DNA from: Notospermus geniculatus
Lineage: Eukaryota; Nemertea; Pilidiophora; Heteronemertea; Lineidae
DNA: 64,000 nt
Direction of reading: 5' to 3'
Assembly (NCBI GenBank): GCA_002633025.1
Contig: NMRB01001813.1
Coordinates: 1-64,000 of the forward strand
Both the position numbers and the translations under genes were made by a program. The notes beneath the pieces are model-generated. The model made no database searches, was not told where the DNA came from, and worked only from the letters and a program-made list of their open reading frames with translations. This document shows positions 23,296-34,900 of this stretch, one piece after another (within the stretch, counting starts at the first letter, position 1; every line of letters begins with the position of its first letter).

Positions 23296-23424
23296 ATGGC
23301 GGTATCAGCTCCAGCAGAGTGGTCTGAGGCGGCAGATGACTGCTTTCTGGAAATGTGGCGTGAGAGGCCGCGTCTTTTTGATAAAATAAGAGTATTACAC
23401 CAAATTCACTGCACATGGACATGA
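23296..23424 (+). CDS. Possible N-terminal fragment of a MADF/SANT-like protein
   Basis: From the ATG at 23296 the frame gives a short basic/acidic peptide. It has W-S-E-A-A-D-D followed by F-L-E-M-W-R-E-R-P-R-L-F-D-K, which resembles the start of MADF or Myb/SANT-like DNA-binding domains (tryptophan, then a helix ending E-R-P-x-L-(W/F)-D). The frame closes after 42 codons, and a donor-like AGA|GTATTA lies just after the motif. This may be the first exon of a gene or a relic of a Harbinger-type transposon partner. No further exon was found. Confidence 0.3.
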   Translation: MAVSAPAEWSEAADDCFLEMWRERPRLFDKIRVLHQIHCTWT

Positions 23425-23828
23425 TGGAATCACGACGCGCCTTCATCTTGGTTGTCATGTGACATGTACTCCAACGCGGAGGATGCTCTGAGTTGCTGGG
23501 TCGATGAACGCGGTCAGCTCCTACTTTTTCCGAGTTGCTGAATTCGCGCTGTGATGTCGTGATGTCCCTCTATTCCACACACTCTCACTTAGCAACCCGC
23601 CATGAAATCTCGACAACAACAACATTCCACTCTGACCGAACGTTTCATATACACGGGCCGAAGACATCGTCACATTGGTAAAATCATGTAGATAAGACTT
23701 GATCGCAGTAGATATCACTTTATTGGTTAGCAATAGAGAAAAGTACACAGTATCACTGATCTTCCATTGAGATGTCCTGTCTTTCACTATCTACAAAGCA
23801 GGCTAGTAATTAGAGTGTTAAAGCACGA

Positions 23829-24198
23829 CAGTTTGCATTAGGTGACTCTTTATCCCTCCCCACCTTGATAAGACTGGTCTCCTGTCCAACCTATATATAG
23901 CCAGTGGTAACACCGAGGCTGGACTGATACTATGTCGAAAAAAAAATGGCCGCCGTACCCTTCATCACTTGAGAGGTTCAACGTGCTATAGCGTGACTAT
24001 ACCTTTCATCAGGTAAGGTAACATGCTGCAAAACTCATTCTTTTATGTGTGGCAACACCCTCCATGCCTAATTGGTAACTTAGATCATTCAAATAGATAG
24101 ATTAATTGAAAAGTCAGTATCGAGCATGCATACGACGGTTGCCTAAAGGTCAAAGGTTACGTCGGCCGTCGCGAGATACAAAACCTAATGCATACAGT
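23829..24198. mobile_element. Family K element
   Basis: Reverse orientation relative to 9798-10548. Ends CAGTTTGCATTAG and AATGCATACAG; contains TTATGTGTGGCAACA, GGTTACGTCGGCCGTCGCGA and CTGGTCTCCTGTCCAACC. Confidence 0.75.
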
Positions 24199-24799
24199 CG
24201 TGTTTTGATTGTGAATCACAACACCAAGATTTCACAGTGTGCTTGATTAACGTCTACCCTGTGTCCAACCACAACACGAAAACAGACGATAGGAACAGGA
24301 GAATGATGAAATTGTCATCAAACACAAACTCGGTAGACAGGAGGGACATTTTTTTCACTCGGAAAAAGTTATCACTGAACGATTCATGAACCAGTTTCTG
24401 AAATGAGAAAATCTGGATTTGATGTATAGGCGTAAGCCTACTCGAATAACAAAGCAAAACCAGAAATGTTCGCTGGATAGCGAATTTGATGACCGTCCTG
24501 GATTGTTGAGGGCGCCGCGAGCACGGCAACCCGGCAAATCTCATCAAAAGTCGACCCAAACTCGGTTAATAATGCAAGTGAGTTAAATTCCAGCCTTTCC
24601 CCATTGCAGCTTGTGACGTTCGAACTTTGAGTGAGACCCATTCAGCGGTATTGGCAAAACCGCGTCCAGAAGTTGAAAATTGGAGAGATCCTCCATAAAA
24701 AGAAAGAAATCCTGCGAAATCAACATGTCCTCCACCGTGAGTTTTTTGTGGAGGCCATAATAAAAAAAACTCCTATCTTTATTCCCAGTCACCAGTATA

Positions 24800-25074
24800 A
24801 TGCTTTCCAGAATGTCCAGTCATATTTGCACTCATTTTACCTTGCAATGGAACCTAACCACAAACCACAAATTGGCCAGTTACGTGTGCATGCCGATAAA
24901 CGGTTGACCGACTTCTAACATTCTAAATAGGACCTTCTTCAGGTCTATACTCTGATTCAAGATAATCATGCAATCATGCACACGTAACTGGCACATTTTT
25001 TTGTGGTTTGTGGTCAGGTTCCATTGCAAGGTAAAGTGAGTGCAAATATGACTGGACATTCTGAAAAAGCACTT
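24800..25074. mobile_element. Inverted-repeat element (CATATTTGCACTCATTTTAC arms)
   Basis: The left arm (about 24800-24890) and right arm (about 24985-25074) are reverse complements over some 80 bp, including TTGCAATGGAACCT and CAGTTACGTGTGCATG. A 90-bp loop. Non-coding. Confidence 0.75.
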
Positions 25075-26884
25075 TTATCAGTGCATGATTGTCAGCCAGT
25101 GACTACACCTTGACTTCGACGATACAAACAGAACTGGGTTGGATCTAATGAGTTCGATAAACATTGTGGACATCAAGAGGAATTGAGAGGAACACAGAAG
25201 GAACAGGCCCTCGTAAAAAACCTGCTACAGAGGGCCCGTTGGATTTTACTGTAGTCGGCGCTAAGTAAGCTAGGCCTACTGTATATGCATATGTACACAC
25301 ATTATAAATGTAGCAACGAATTATGTAATGTACCACTGTCATAAATACAGCCGGCAATGAAATAAATAAATGCTAAATGATTTCTTGACTTAGAACAAAT
25401 CTCATTCCTTCTAAAAATCCCAAAAGTGTTCATGACATCAACAAACACGGATACACTTTATCCTGGTAACCTGAGCATTTTTTTAACTGGTAAAGAGGAA
25501 TCCCCAGCCTCCCACAAACATAAGGCATTACTGTTCCGAGCATCAGCAACCGAACATCTTTTACGATCTCTTGAATTCAAAAGTAAATTTGGAGCTCATG
25601 AATTCCAAAGGAAATTTGGAGAAAGATGTTCACTGTTTTACGTTGCCCCTGCAAGTTTTTAAACCAAAGGACAGAACGTCCTTGGTGAAAAACTACAACC
25701 CCCCCCCCCTCCCAGCCCTGGATTCCATGGCAATATGATGATACCAAAACAAGGCCTACTTTCTTCAGTGCCCACTGACTAGAGCCACGTACCCTGGCTG
25801 TGAATATTGCCAAATCCACTTCAGCCACCCGCTGACTGCAACCAGACAGGTGTACTGGCCACAAATCACAGATATTGTAACAAGTTATCGATGAAAAATC
25901 GGCAGAAAAATGCACGGTTAGTATACACATGAGAATTACTTTACACCTAAAAAAACATAACAGAGGAAAACGATAAAGAAAGTTCAACAGGGTAATATCA
26001 CACTGCCTGCCAAATACATATGGCCTAAGATCAATCTTAACAACTATACATATATAAATTTATCATAAGTCTATTCATTTTGTAGGCGTCAATGTCACTT
26101 TACTTACAAGTAGTATTAAAGCAACCAACGGCCGAACAACAGTTACGTCCAGATGCATCATGACCTGGCCCCAGTGTGATACTTATCTTTTGTGTTGAAC
26201 AAAGGATAAGTGTCACACTTAGACTTAAAAAAGATAGTTTTGTTAATTATGGGTCCTGCAGACAAGAGTGAAAACTTTGGTCAAAGTGTGAAAAGGAGGT
26301 TTTTGGAAGTTAGTCACAGAACCGCAAGTCACACAGAGTCACAGAAGAAAATTCTCATCCATGATGCACAAAAACATACCTGTTTTGTATAACCTTATTT
26401 ACACATGTACAATGTTACATTTTTACATAGGCCAACGTGTACTTAGAGTATTATTTACATTGTAATTTGCAGCATGTCACTACTTACATTATATAGATTC
26501 TAATGCATTACTTGCCAGCTCATGCTCGTTATATTATCACTCTGAAGTACTACCAGTATAATTTCTTTCAGGAGTTTTTTACTACATGTATTTACATGCA
26601 TTATATATATATCATTACCCATAATTGTTATAATCACAATTGCACACGCTTTCGAAGGGGAAACACACACCTGTCCCTAAATAAGTTCTGATACTAACTA
26701 CAAAATCCATAAGTTCGCGAGCTTATGAATTTTGGCTTTTGATAATACGCTATGACCATTTCAAAAGCACACACTCAGGCTTAGAATCATCATGAACACT
26801 TTATGACTTTTGATATAAACTTAGCTGAACGCACTGCTCAAGCAAGGAACACATACATCAACTCAGTAGCAGAGCATCTTTCCC
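25075..26884. other. Gene-free stretch
   Basis: No credible exon on either strand. Contains a poly-C/CCCCCTCCC run at 25700-25712 and a small hairpin at about 26174-26220 (GATACTTATCTTTTGTG with AAGGATAAGTGTCAC). The latter resembles the centre of the element at 49485-49590. Confidence 0.5.
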
Positions 26885-27330
26885 GGTTAAAAAAGTCTCA
26901 CTACTAAAATCATCACACTTTTAGCATTTTTCAACTTTGTTCGGGATTTTTCGCCCTTTTCCTCTCACGTAATCTATTGACTGTTGGTGTATATTCAAAT
27001 CATTTGGAGTCAAAGTGTGTCCCTAATAAAGAAACTTGAATTTTTCATCAGCTTAGTCTTTTTGTAAGATTTTTGCAGAAATTTTCGAGGTTATTTTTGA
27101 GGACACCTTCTGATTGGTCATACACTGTATATTGAATCGCATGATCTCACCGGCACACCATTCTTCAGTAAAACATGGCCGCTATTCTTTTCATCACTTG
27201 AGAAGTTCGACACGCTGTGATACTTATACTAACCCTTGATTAAGGAAGGTATCATGTTTCATCTCATTCTTTTATGTGTAGCAACAGTCTCCATGCCTAA
27301 TTGATAACTTAGATCATTCAAATACGTAGA
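26885..27330. mobile_element. Family L/K element, reverse orientation
   Basis: Reverse complement of the 12216-12573 type (CTCTCACGTAATCTATTGAC, TCAAATCATTTGGAGTCAA, TCTGATTGGTCAT). It is followed by the family K segment TCATCACTTGAGAAGTTCGA to TGTGTAGCAACAGTCTCC. Confidence 0.65.
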
Positions 27331-27502
27331 TTCGAATCTTGTCTTGTCAAGTAGTACTGATCGGTGAGTACACTCGCGATCAGTGTGTACATGTATATAC
27401 GGTGTACATTGATCGTGTGTGTAAAGGTATGAACGAGGTCACCATAATAATGAGTAGAGATGCACTACGACGTCATCAAACCAGGCTTTGCCACTGGAAT
27501 CT

Positions 27503-27881
27503 AAACTCCCTACGCAGTTTTGTGTACCGCGCCCCCTTCGGTTTGCCCGCTCTTCACAACTGCTAATACTTCGTGGAAGTCGCCGCGTTTGGTCAACAGA
27601 TGGCGTCAGGGCCTGGCGCGAGTTTTACAGCCTATCAGCACGCTGCTTTCAGAACTATTTGGCCCGTTGGCAACGGATGTTCTTGTGCTACCATGGCTAC
27701 GAACCGTTCGGCCAATGAAAAAGTGTCTAAGGCCAGCTTGGTTACCGGTTGCTCGGTGCTCTCATTGGTCGACTCTCTCAGCGCCATCTGTTGACCAAAC
27801 GCGGCGAATTTTACGAAGTTAAGCAGTTGTGGAGAGCGAGTAAACCGAAGGGGGCGCGGTACACAAATGCGTAGGGAGTTT
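27503..27881. mobile_element. Near-perfect hairpin MITE with 10-bp target duplication (MULE-like)
   Basis: Termini AAACTCCCTACGCA...TGCGTAGGGAGTTT. Both arms include ACCGCGCCCCCTTCGGTTT and CGCGTTTGGTCAACAGATGG with their complements. The element is bracketed by the direct repeat ACTGGAATCT (27493-27502 and 27882-27891). Long 9-11 bp target duplications are characteristic of Mutator-like elements. The small mismatch load between arms and the intact duplication suggest a fairly recent insertion. Confidence 0.85.
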
Positions 27882-27891
27882 ACTGGAATCT

Positions 27892-28548
27892 AGCTCTTCT
27901 TATCAACAGTGTCAATGTCAAGATTTCGATTCGAAGATATCAAGAGGCTGTTGTGTGGTGATGCCGACCATCACCAACAGCCGACTATTTATCACCAACA
28001 GGAGAAGCTGAACCCCTGCAATGCCAGACCTCTCTGACCTTACAACTGCGATTTTGCTGTACACGTGACTTTTCAATTTTGCAGCGAGACACTAAGGCGA
28101 TTTTTTTGCAAGATTTTGTCTGTACATGTACATGTACATCCTGTGAAAAGCATTGAGCAAGTCCATCAAGTATCAGCATTTTCGCGAGAAAATTTCCCAC
28201 ATCCATGAACAATGCATGTATAACCAGTTGCTGCGATTTCCTGGGGCAATAAAACATCTAGTCATGAATCAAATGATAAACGCTGCGGGGAACATTTAGG
28301 CTCAAAAATCTTTGCTTTATCACATTGGAGTCGGCCTATCATGTGCTCACTGATTGGCACTCGATTCTTTCATTGAAATGAAAAAGGCTACAAAAAGGAA
28401 TCTCTCAGAACAGGAAGATGAGGGAAATTAAAAATTAAAATTGGCCCCGCCAAAGAAGGAAACTTGGAAGATTTGACATGACGTTTCTTCAAACATCACA
28501 CGCAAGATGGTAAAACACACCCAAGATTTGAGTAGACCTCTAATAGGC
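27892..28548. other. Gene-free stretch, no recognised feature
   Basis: A short minus-strand frame at 27985-28257 has no domain resemblance. Nothing else seen. Confidence 0.4.
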
Positions 28549-29053
28549 CCCTTTTACACTACGTGTTTTCGACCCTGCTCGACCCGGGTCGAGCACGGCG
28601 CGGCAAAAAAGGTGATAGTGTAAATGGGTTGGCACGGCACAACTGGGCTCGGCACGGCGCTACTTTCATCCGGGCCGAACCCCCCCAACAGGAGGTGGGT
28701 TCGACCCGGGTCGAGCACGGTTCCGCTGGAAAACTGCACAGTCATGACAGTGTAAACACGCTACTGGGCTCGGCCCACTTGAATGACTCGCCTTTAGTGA
28801 AGTGCGCATGCTCATTTATCGGCCTTGAACTCAATACGTCATTGCCGCGAATGATCATGGGCGCAGCCATATTAAAAATGACGGAGATTTCCTACCTCCA
28901 CAGAAAGGAGAGCCGGCGATTCAGATATTGGCGCGGTTTTCATGGTGCAGTGTAAATGGGGTAAAATGCTCTTTCTGAGGCGGGCCTGGCCCGGGTGAAG
29001 CACGGCACGGTTCATCCGGGGCAAAATTCTGCGTAGTGTAAAAGTGGCTTTAG
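28549..29053. mobile_element. GC-rich inverted-repeat MITE (CTTTTACACTACG ends)
   Basis: Left end GGCCCCTTTTACACTACG, right end CGTAGTGTAAAAGTGGC. Internal words GACCCGGGTCGAGCACGG and GGCACGGC recur on both sides. Contains open frames on the plus strand that are by-products of its GC-rich arms. Confidence 0.75.
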
Positions 29054-29237
29054 ATTCAACAAAGGTGCCTCAAACTGTTGGACGGTATCAGTATTGGTAA
29101 ATGCATAAATGTGGCACAACAAATTGCTTCGAACGACAAATGGTACAAAAGGCAGGCATCTCACAAAGGCAAGCGATCTCCATCATGAATTTTCTGCAGC
29201 AATGACATGGCTTTATCCTGTACATTCTCTCTCCAGT

Positions 29238-29401
29238 AGTAGGAACTGTCAGCCAGTGACCAATAGGAGTCACTACGGTCCAATTCAGTGCGTAGCGGAC
29301 CCATTCATGCTTGATTGAGCACCAATCAGGACAATTTTCATTTGTATTGGTCTCCTATTGCTGCCATCTTTTGGCAATAAGCGCGGCTGACTGCTCCTAT
29401 T
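29238..29401. mobile_element. Family E MITE
   Basis: Right end GCGCGGCTGACTGCTCCTAT, left AGTAGGAACTGTCAGCC. Internal GTAGCGGACCCA and CTGCCATCTTTTGGC match the copy at 55414-55587. Confidence 0.75.
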
Positions 29402-29454
29402 ACATCATGACAGCCTTTTTTGGAATAAAATCCAAAAAGGGAGGGAAAGCTGAG

Positions 29455-29670
29455 TTTAAGGCCCCACGGCCTCTGTTTTGAATTTTAAGGTAATGTATTT
29501 TTTTTAAATGTTACGAGAGTGCAGGTAGAGATCTCATAGCATCGTGAAGGTCCCTCAGTGCTTGCCTGACGTACTTTTCAGCATACATTGAAAAAACTGC
29601 AAAGCTCTAATGTATTCAGGTAGATCATAGTAGGCCTACATTTTACACTGTAGGAGGACGTAAAGGACTT
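29455..29670. mobile_element. Diverged relative of the TTAA-flanked MITE at 11067-11306
   Basis: Shares GTGAAGGTCCC, TGCTTGCCTGACGTAC, ATTGAAAAAACTGC and TAGGAGGACGTA with the insert at 11067-11306. It starts near a TTTAAGGCC. The right end is not clear. Confidence 0.5.
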
Positions 29671-30992
29671 TGTAAAATAAGGATGAGCTTTCGTTTCACG
29701 TACAAGTTGCACATGTATTTTTCTACACTGCTTTCTGGTGATTTTCGTCATTTCAAAGTCACTGTGTGGCAGTTGGTGTGGCAGCGAGTTCCCGCAACTG
29801 CTCGGTTATCATAAAGCAATGCTTGCTATACGTTGTCGTTGGCTAACAGGGTCGCTGCGAAAACACACTGGGGTCGCAACAAATGTTACCAAACCAAAAG
29901 TGAAGATGATTGCAACAGCAAATACCAGGTGGCAGTATACACCATCAATTAGGCCTATCATCAACACTCAAATGTTCAATATTGGGATTTACATGTATAG
30001 TAGCCATGGCAACACAACAACGCGTCCAATTTAGTGGCTAATGGGAAATTAACAATCAATAGAGCCAGAAAGCAATGGTACTGCGGAATAAAGTGTTACC
30101 TGTGCGAACTAAGACGACCTATGTCCCAAATGATTACGGCAACTGAGTAAGAATGTACGTTGATGAATGGTACGGTTATTAGTTCTCCAGCCATTAGCGG
30201 CCACATGCAGTTCTGTTTGCGTTAGAAATAATCACCAAGCAATGGCAGGTTTGAGGCAGGTCTGATATTTGCTCCCAATGGTCGTGCGTATTGACAGCTG
30301 TTTTTGTTTGCCTGTGCAGGGTGTGAAAAACCCCCAATGAAATCACCCTATCGGAAGAGGAGAACATGGCCGAGATTGAATCATTTAATTTTTTCTTAAT
30401 AAATCATGTTTACTTCAGTGAACAAGTCACTGGACCAAACAACAAAACATGAAAGTTTTTTTTCTTGAGAAAGCTTTTGAAAACATCGATATAAATGTCG
30501 AACGTCTGCTTTTGATAAGTCCCTAACTTTATTCCACGTCCGACTTGCGCAAGGTTTTCAGCTATCTTCGCAACGGAAGGATAAAATTTGACATATCATA
30601 CATCAATCGCTGTCATTTTCCCTAAAAATGTGACATAAAGTTCTTTCACCAATCACAGTTCGTGTTTACGACCGAAGTGGCGGCCATTTTGAAATGACGC
30701 AATGCACTGCGCATGTGTAAACTGCACTGAACATCGCGGTGAAATGAAATGGGTTTTGAAAGAGGGATCTGTTACATGTATGTCGGCCATATGCGAAAGA
30801 TGAAGATAGCAGAAAGACACCGACAAGAAAGACAAGATGATTGATATATATATTTTGTCAAATTTGACCCAGCCGTTCAGAGATTAGGCCTACATGTATA
30901 TGTATCAGCCGTAAACCGCGCCACATAGGATGTGGAATGAAAAGCAGGCTAGGTCTATACCCACCCAAGACTCTAGAGCCAAAAAGAGACTA
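29671..30992. other. Gene-free stretch with one small membrane-helix open frame
   Basis: A 50-codon minus-strand frame (29961-29809) encodes a single strongly hydrophobic segment with a basic tail, but has no homology I recognise and no good acceptor. Otherwise nothing is seen. Confidence 0.35.
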
Positions 30993-31124
30993 AAGCTGCG
31001 TTTACCAGACATCCGGAATGCGGTATACGGGATGCGGAAGTGATATGTTGTATGCGAAAATGGATAGCATATACCGCTTCCGCATTCCCCATTCCGCATT
31101 CCGGGTGTCCGATAAACGCAGCTT
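30993..31124. mobile_element. Family D MITE (AAGCTGCGTTTACC ends)
   Basis: AAGCTGCGTTTACCAGACAT at the left, with a GATAAACGCAGCTT complement at the right. Inner arms built of CGGAATGCGG/CCGCATTCCG words. Other copies: 48985-49116, 49118-49259, 61362-61479. Confidence 0.8.
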
Positions 31125-31567
31125 AATGCGTTTTCCAAAGAAACTGATACTAAAAACCAAGACTTTAGAATTCGTCCGACAGAATCACCATGTAAATTGC
31201 GGACCCCCGAAAGATTAGTTCATGAACAAAAAATAATGCACTCATGCATGACCAACCCATCCCTGACGTCATCAAGAACTGAGATCGGTTGAATGAGCTG
31301 CACTCAAAGCATTGAGCAAAAGTTCTAATTTCAAATTGATATGCATTGGATTTGGTTGATCAGAAGTCATGCTTCATGCTGCGACAACAAGTCCAATTTA
31401 GTACATCAGTAACCCAGCAACATTGTTACAAAACCATGTTGGATAAATGTTGTCTAGTGTGTAGGCTACAGGGGAGGAGTTTTAAACAACATGTTTTGAA
31501 ATGCTGCTAATTTGTGGGCCTGTATACAGGTCAAAGATGCCCCCTTTTAATTTACCAATGGTCACCA

Positions 31568-31933
31568 TTAAAGATAATGTATCATGACTTCATTGTTTAC
31601 ATTAAATGTTTGTAAACATGGATATTTACATTATCCTCCATGTGCTGGCGATTGATGCCTTATACGAGGGTCCCTGGGTTCGAGTCCGGTAGGAAGCCAT
31701 GTCTTTCACCTTAGAAACCTGTTATTATTTCAGGCCGATATTTACATTATGTTATTTTGGACTTTTGCGATATGCCAAACCATCAAATTGAATACTTTCG
31801 GTATCAAAAGAATTTGGGCATGCCACCAACAAATTACTCATAAGACAAAGAAAGACTGGACACAAACGAACAAACTGCAAATAAACAATGATTTTCGTGG
31901 CCCGCGAAAATGGTCGTGATACATTATCTTTAA
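31568..31933. mobile_element. Inverted-repeat element (TTAAAGATAATGTATCATGA ends)
   Basis: TTAAAGATAATGTATCATGA at 31568 pairs with TCGTGATACATTATCTTTAA at 31914-31933. It encloses a block with a B-box-like GGGTTCGAGTCCGG near 31677, perhaps an old tRNA-derived SINE. Confidence 0.6.
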
Positions 31934-31973
31934 GTAGATAGGCCTACTAAGATACTGATTCTGTTCATCAGCT

Positions 31974-34900
31974 TTAAGGTATTGGGCATGTAATTTTATC
32001 CTCGAGAAGTAACAAGCTAACAGTCAAAAATATAAAATAAAGAACGAACATAATGGCTCCGAGTGCTTTACTCATTTTCCATTTAAAAATTGCAATTGAT
32101 GAAATGACAAATATTAACATAAGGAAGAGAAGAGCCACTGAGCACACCATGCCTTTACTTTCAACAGCAGTATCCACCACCACTCCAGTCTGCGCCAAAC
32201 CAATGATTGAATACAGCAACCATGGAAAGGGTAACCTAAAACGACAAGAAGAAAGAACGTTTGATTAAAAAATGGGATGTAGGTAAAAATCCCCAAGGTA
32301 AAAGTCCCCAGGTTAAATATCTCCAAAGGTAGAATCCCCAATTCGGAAGTTACATGAAGGGAAATGTTTCCTCAAATACTAGTTTCCAATACTTTTTCAC
32401 TTTTTTGCCCCAAAATGATTTTTTGGGATTTTACCTACCTTCCCAATTGGGGATTTTTTTTTTCTTTTTGGAGATTTTTACGTAGGAGATGTTTACCTTT
32501 GGGATTTTACCTTATGGGATTTTACCTTGGGAATTTTTTGTGCTCTCTCTTTCTTTGGGGATTTTTACCTCCATGGGATTTTTTACCTTGGGACTTTTAC
32601 CGTATGGGATTTTTTCTTAGGGATTTTTACCTTATGGCATTTTTACCCTGGGGACTTTTACCTTATGGGATTTTTTTACCTTGGGCATTTTTACATGTAC
32701 CAGTAACCACTGACACTGTAAAGAATATGAATTGAAGGCTGAGCTTTAGATAAAGCATTTATTGTTCTATTTTTCCCGAGAAACTCAAGGCCTACCGTCC
32801 CTACAAAGAACAAAGTGCGAGTGATGGGGCATTTGCGAAGACGCTGATGGTGCAGATGGATTTCACTATGTTTATTAAACCAAAACTAAGCATATTTACA
32901 ATTTCCATATTCAGATGGCGGTAGTGACAACCATCCATTATTGCTTAATTGCTTCGTTTTTTCCACCGGAATAGTTTGTATACCATGCATTGGTTACCAA
33001 GCAAAGACAGCATTGGGTATCATGTTGCTATGGAAACATGCATGGCCGATTCGATATGAAAATGTCCCATTTTATTTGCATTTTTATGAAACTAGCTTGA
33101 AGTAATCCCCATTATGTCGAAGGAAAAGATCCCGGAAGGAAAAAATCGCTAAGGTAAACAGCTCTTAGGTAAAACAATTAAAGACGTGTACTGTACGATT
33201 TCCAATCCTTTTTTGGGGGGGAGAATGTGAAAACATCCGCGCAGTTGGCCCCCTCAAAAAAAACTAAGTGGATCTGGAGGAGGTAAACAGCCAGACAGAG
33301 TTGTCTGAAACGGTGTTATGTCAGCGATTCTAAAGGTAGCCGCACACTAGGCGATATCGCAAGCGAGCAAATTCAGCTGTCGACGCCAGGTGTGCGCTGG
33401 ACAGCGATGCCTGGAATCCTCTCGCCAACGATTTTCGCCCAATGTCAAACATTAGTGACGTTTCGCAAATCTGACGAAACACGAAGTACGAGATATGAAA
33501 TTCAACTTCATTTCCAGCACCTAATGTATTTCTGGAGATGGTTGGTACCACAAATGTCCCTGCTGCCAGTGCGTCTTTTAGCATATCATGTAAGACCAAG
33601 AGAGTTATCGTGCATCTTGAATTTTTACATTTCCATTTCGTATCTACGAAGTGGAAACAAAGATAAATTTCAAAGTTTAATATACACCGGGGGTCATACG
33701 CTGAAAGACGCTCTTGCAGAAGGCGATATTTGTGGTAGGCCTACATGTACCAACCATCTCCTATTACGTCGTATTTCGTACTTCGCGTTTCGTCAGATTT
33801 ACGAAACCTAATACATTGATGGAAAATCTAATACAAATACAAATACCAATGGAATGTAACCTGACAACTGCAGACCATTGTAATTCTGACTTGCATTCTG
33901 GGACGACCATTCCTTTCACCTGGCCGTTGCGAAAATTCAACACGAGACTCAACATTACGGCACTCATCAAAACCTTTTGGTATAGTGTAGGTAATAAAAA
34001 GGTTCAGGCATCCAGACTCCTTTTGAGATGGCCCCACTCAACAAGCCCGAGAGGAAGCAGTTGGAGTTCAAGGCACAGGGTGACAAGGTAAACAGGAGAC
34101 AGACAAAACGTAATTACAATCCATTCTAGCGGTAACGTAATTGCACCTAAAACTGCATTTTGATAATGGATTTAAAGTGTGCTCCATCAATCTATTACTA
34201 CATTCATTCAAGATGGTAGGCAGGGGGTTGAATCACCCGAGGAAGTGAGGCCATTATTATTGATTACTTCGTCGATCATCGGCAAAACATGCGCTTGGGA
34301 GACCAATGAGAGGCTAATATTGGACGGTGACTTTGCAGGGTGCGGCCATGATGGACACGAAGGTAGTGACAACCAGAACGCATCAACAAGAGAAGATAGT
34401 GACGTCATCACGGCGTTGTGGAGGACCACACTCCTTCACTATTCTCTGAATTGCAGAAATTGCAATCTGGATCCATCTGACCTGCTAGGCCTATATCCCC
34501 GGTCTCCAATACAGAGGGTCTGGCTGCAACGTCGTGTGATGTGATGCTGCTTTGCACACAGCTGGCGTCAGTCACGTGATCTTGCAACATAGCGCCGCCA
34601 GTTTGTAGGCCTAATCATGTGATACAACCGTCCAAGATAATATGGCCAATCAGCATGGCTGTAACATCTAAATTCAGAATTGACCAATCAGCGTCGATGT
34701 AAGCTTAAAGCTGGGTCGGTACTCTCCTAACAAAAATTGGCAACGTTGGTCTCAGTCTGTAGCTCTTCCTAGCAATTGAATTGTAACTTACCCGATAGTA
34801 ACATCAAAGATATTACTTCCCACAGAACTCGACACAGCCATATCACCAAAACCTTTCTTGGCTACTATCACACTGGTGATTAAGTCTGGGATGCTGGTAC

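Noticed and set aside
28563-28955. 130-codon plus-strand open frame rich in Arg/Gly
   Set aside because: Produced by the GC-rich arms of the MITE at 28549-29053.
34179-34590. Overlapping frames on both strands of about 121 and 73 codons
   Set aside because: No domain, no consistent splice sites, and located in an NCKX intron without conservation evidence.
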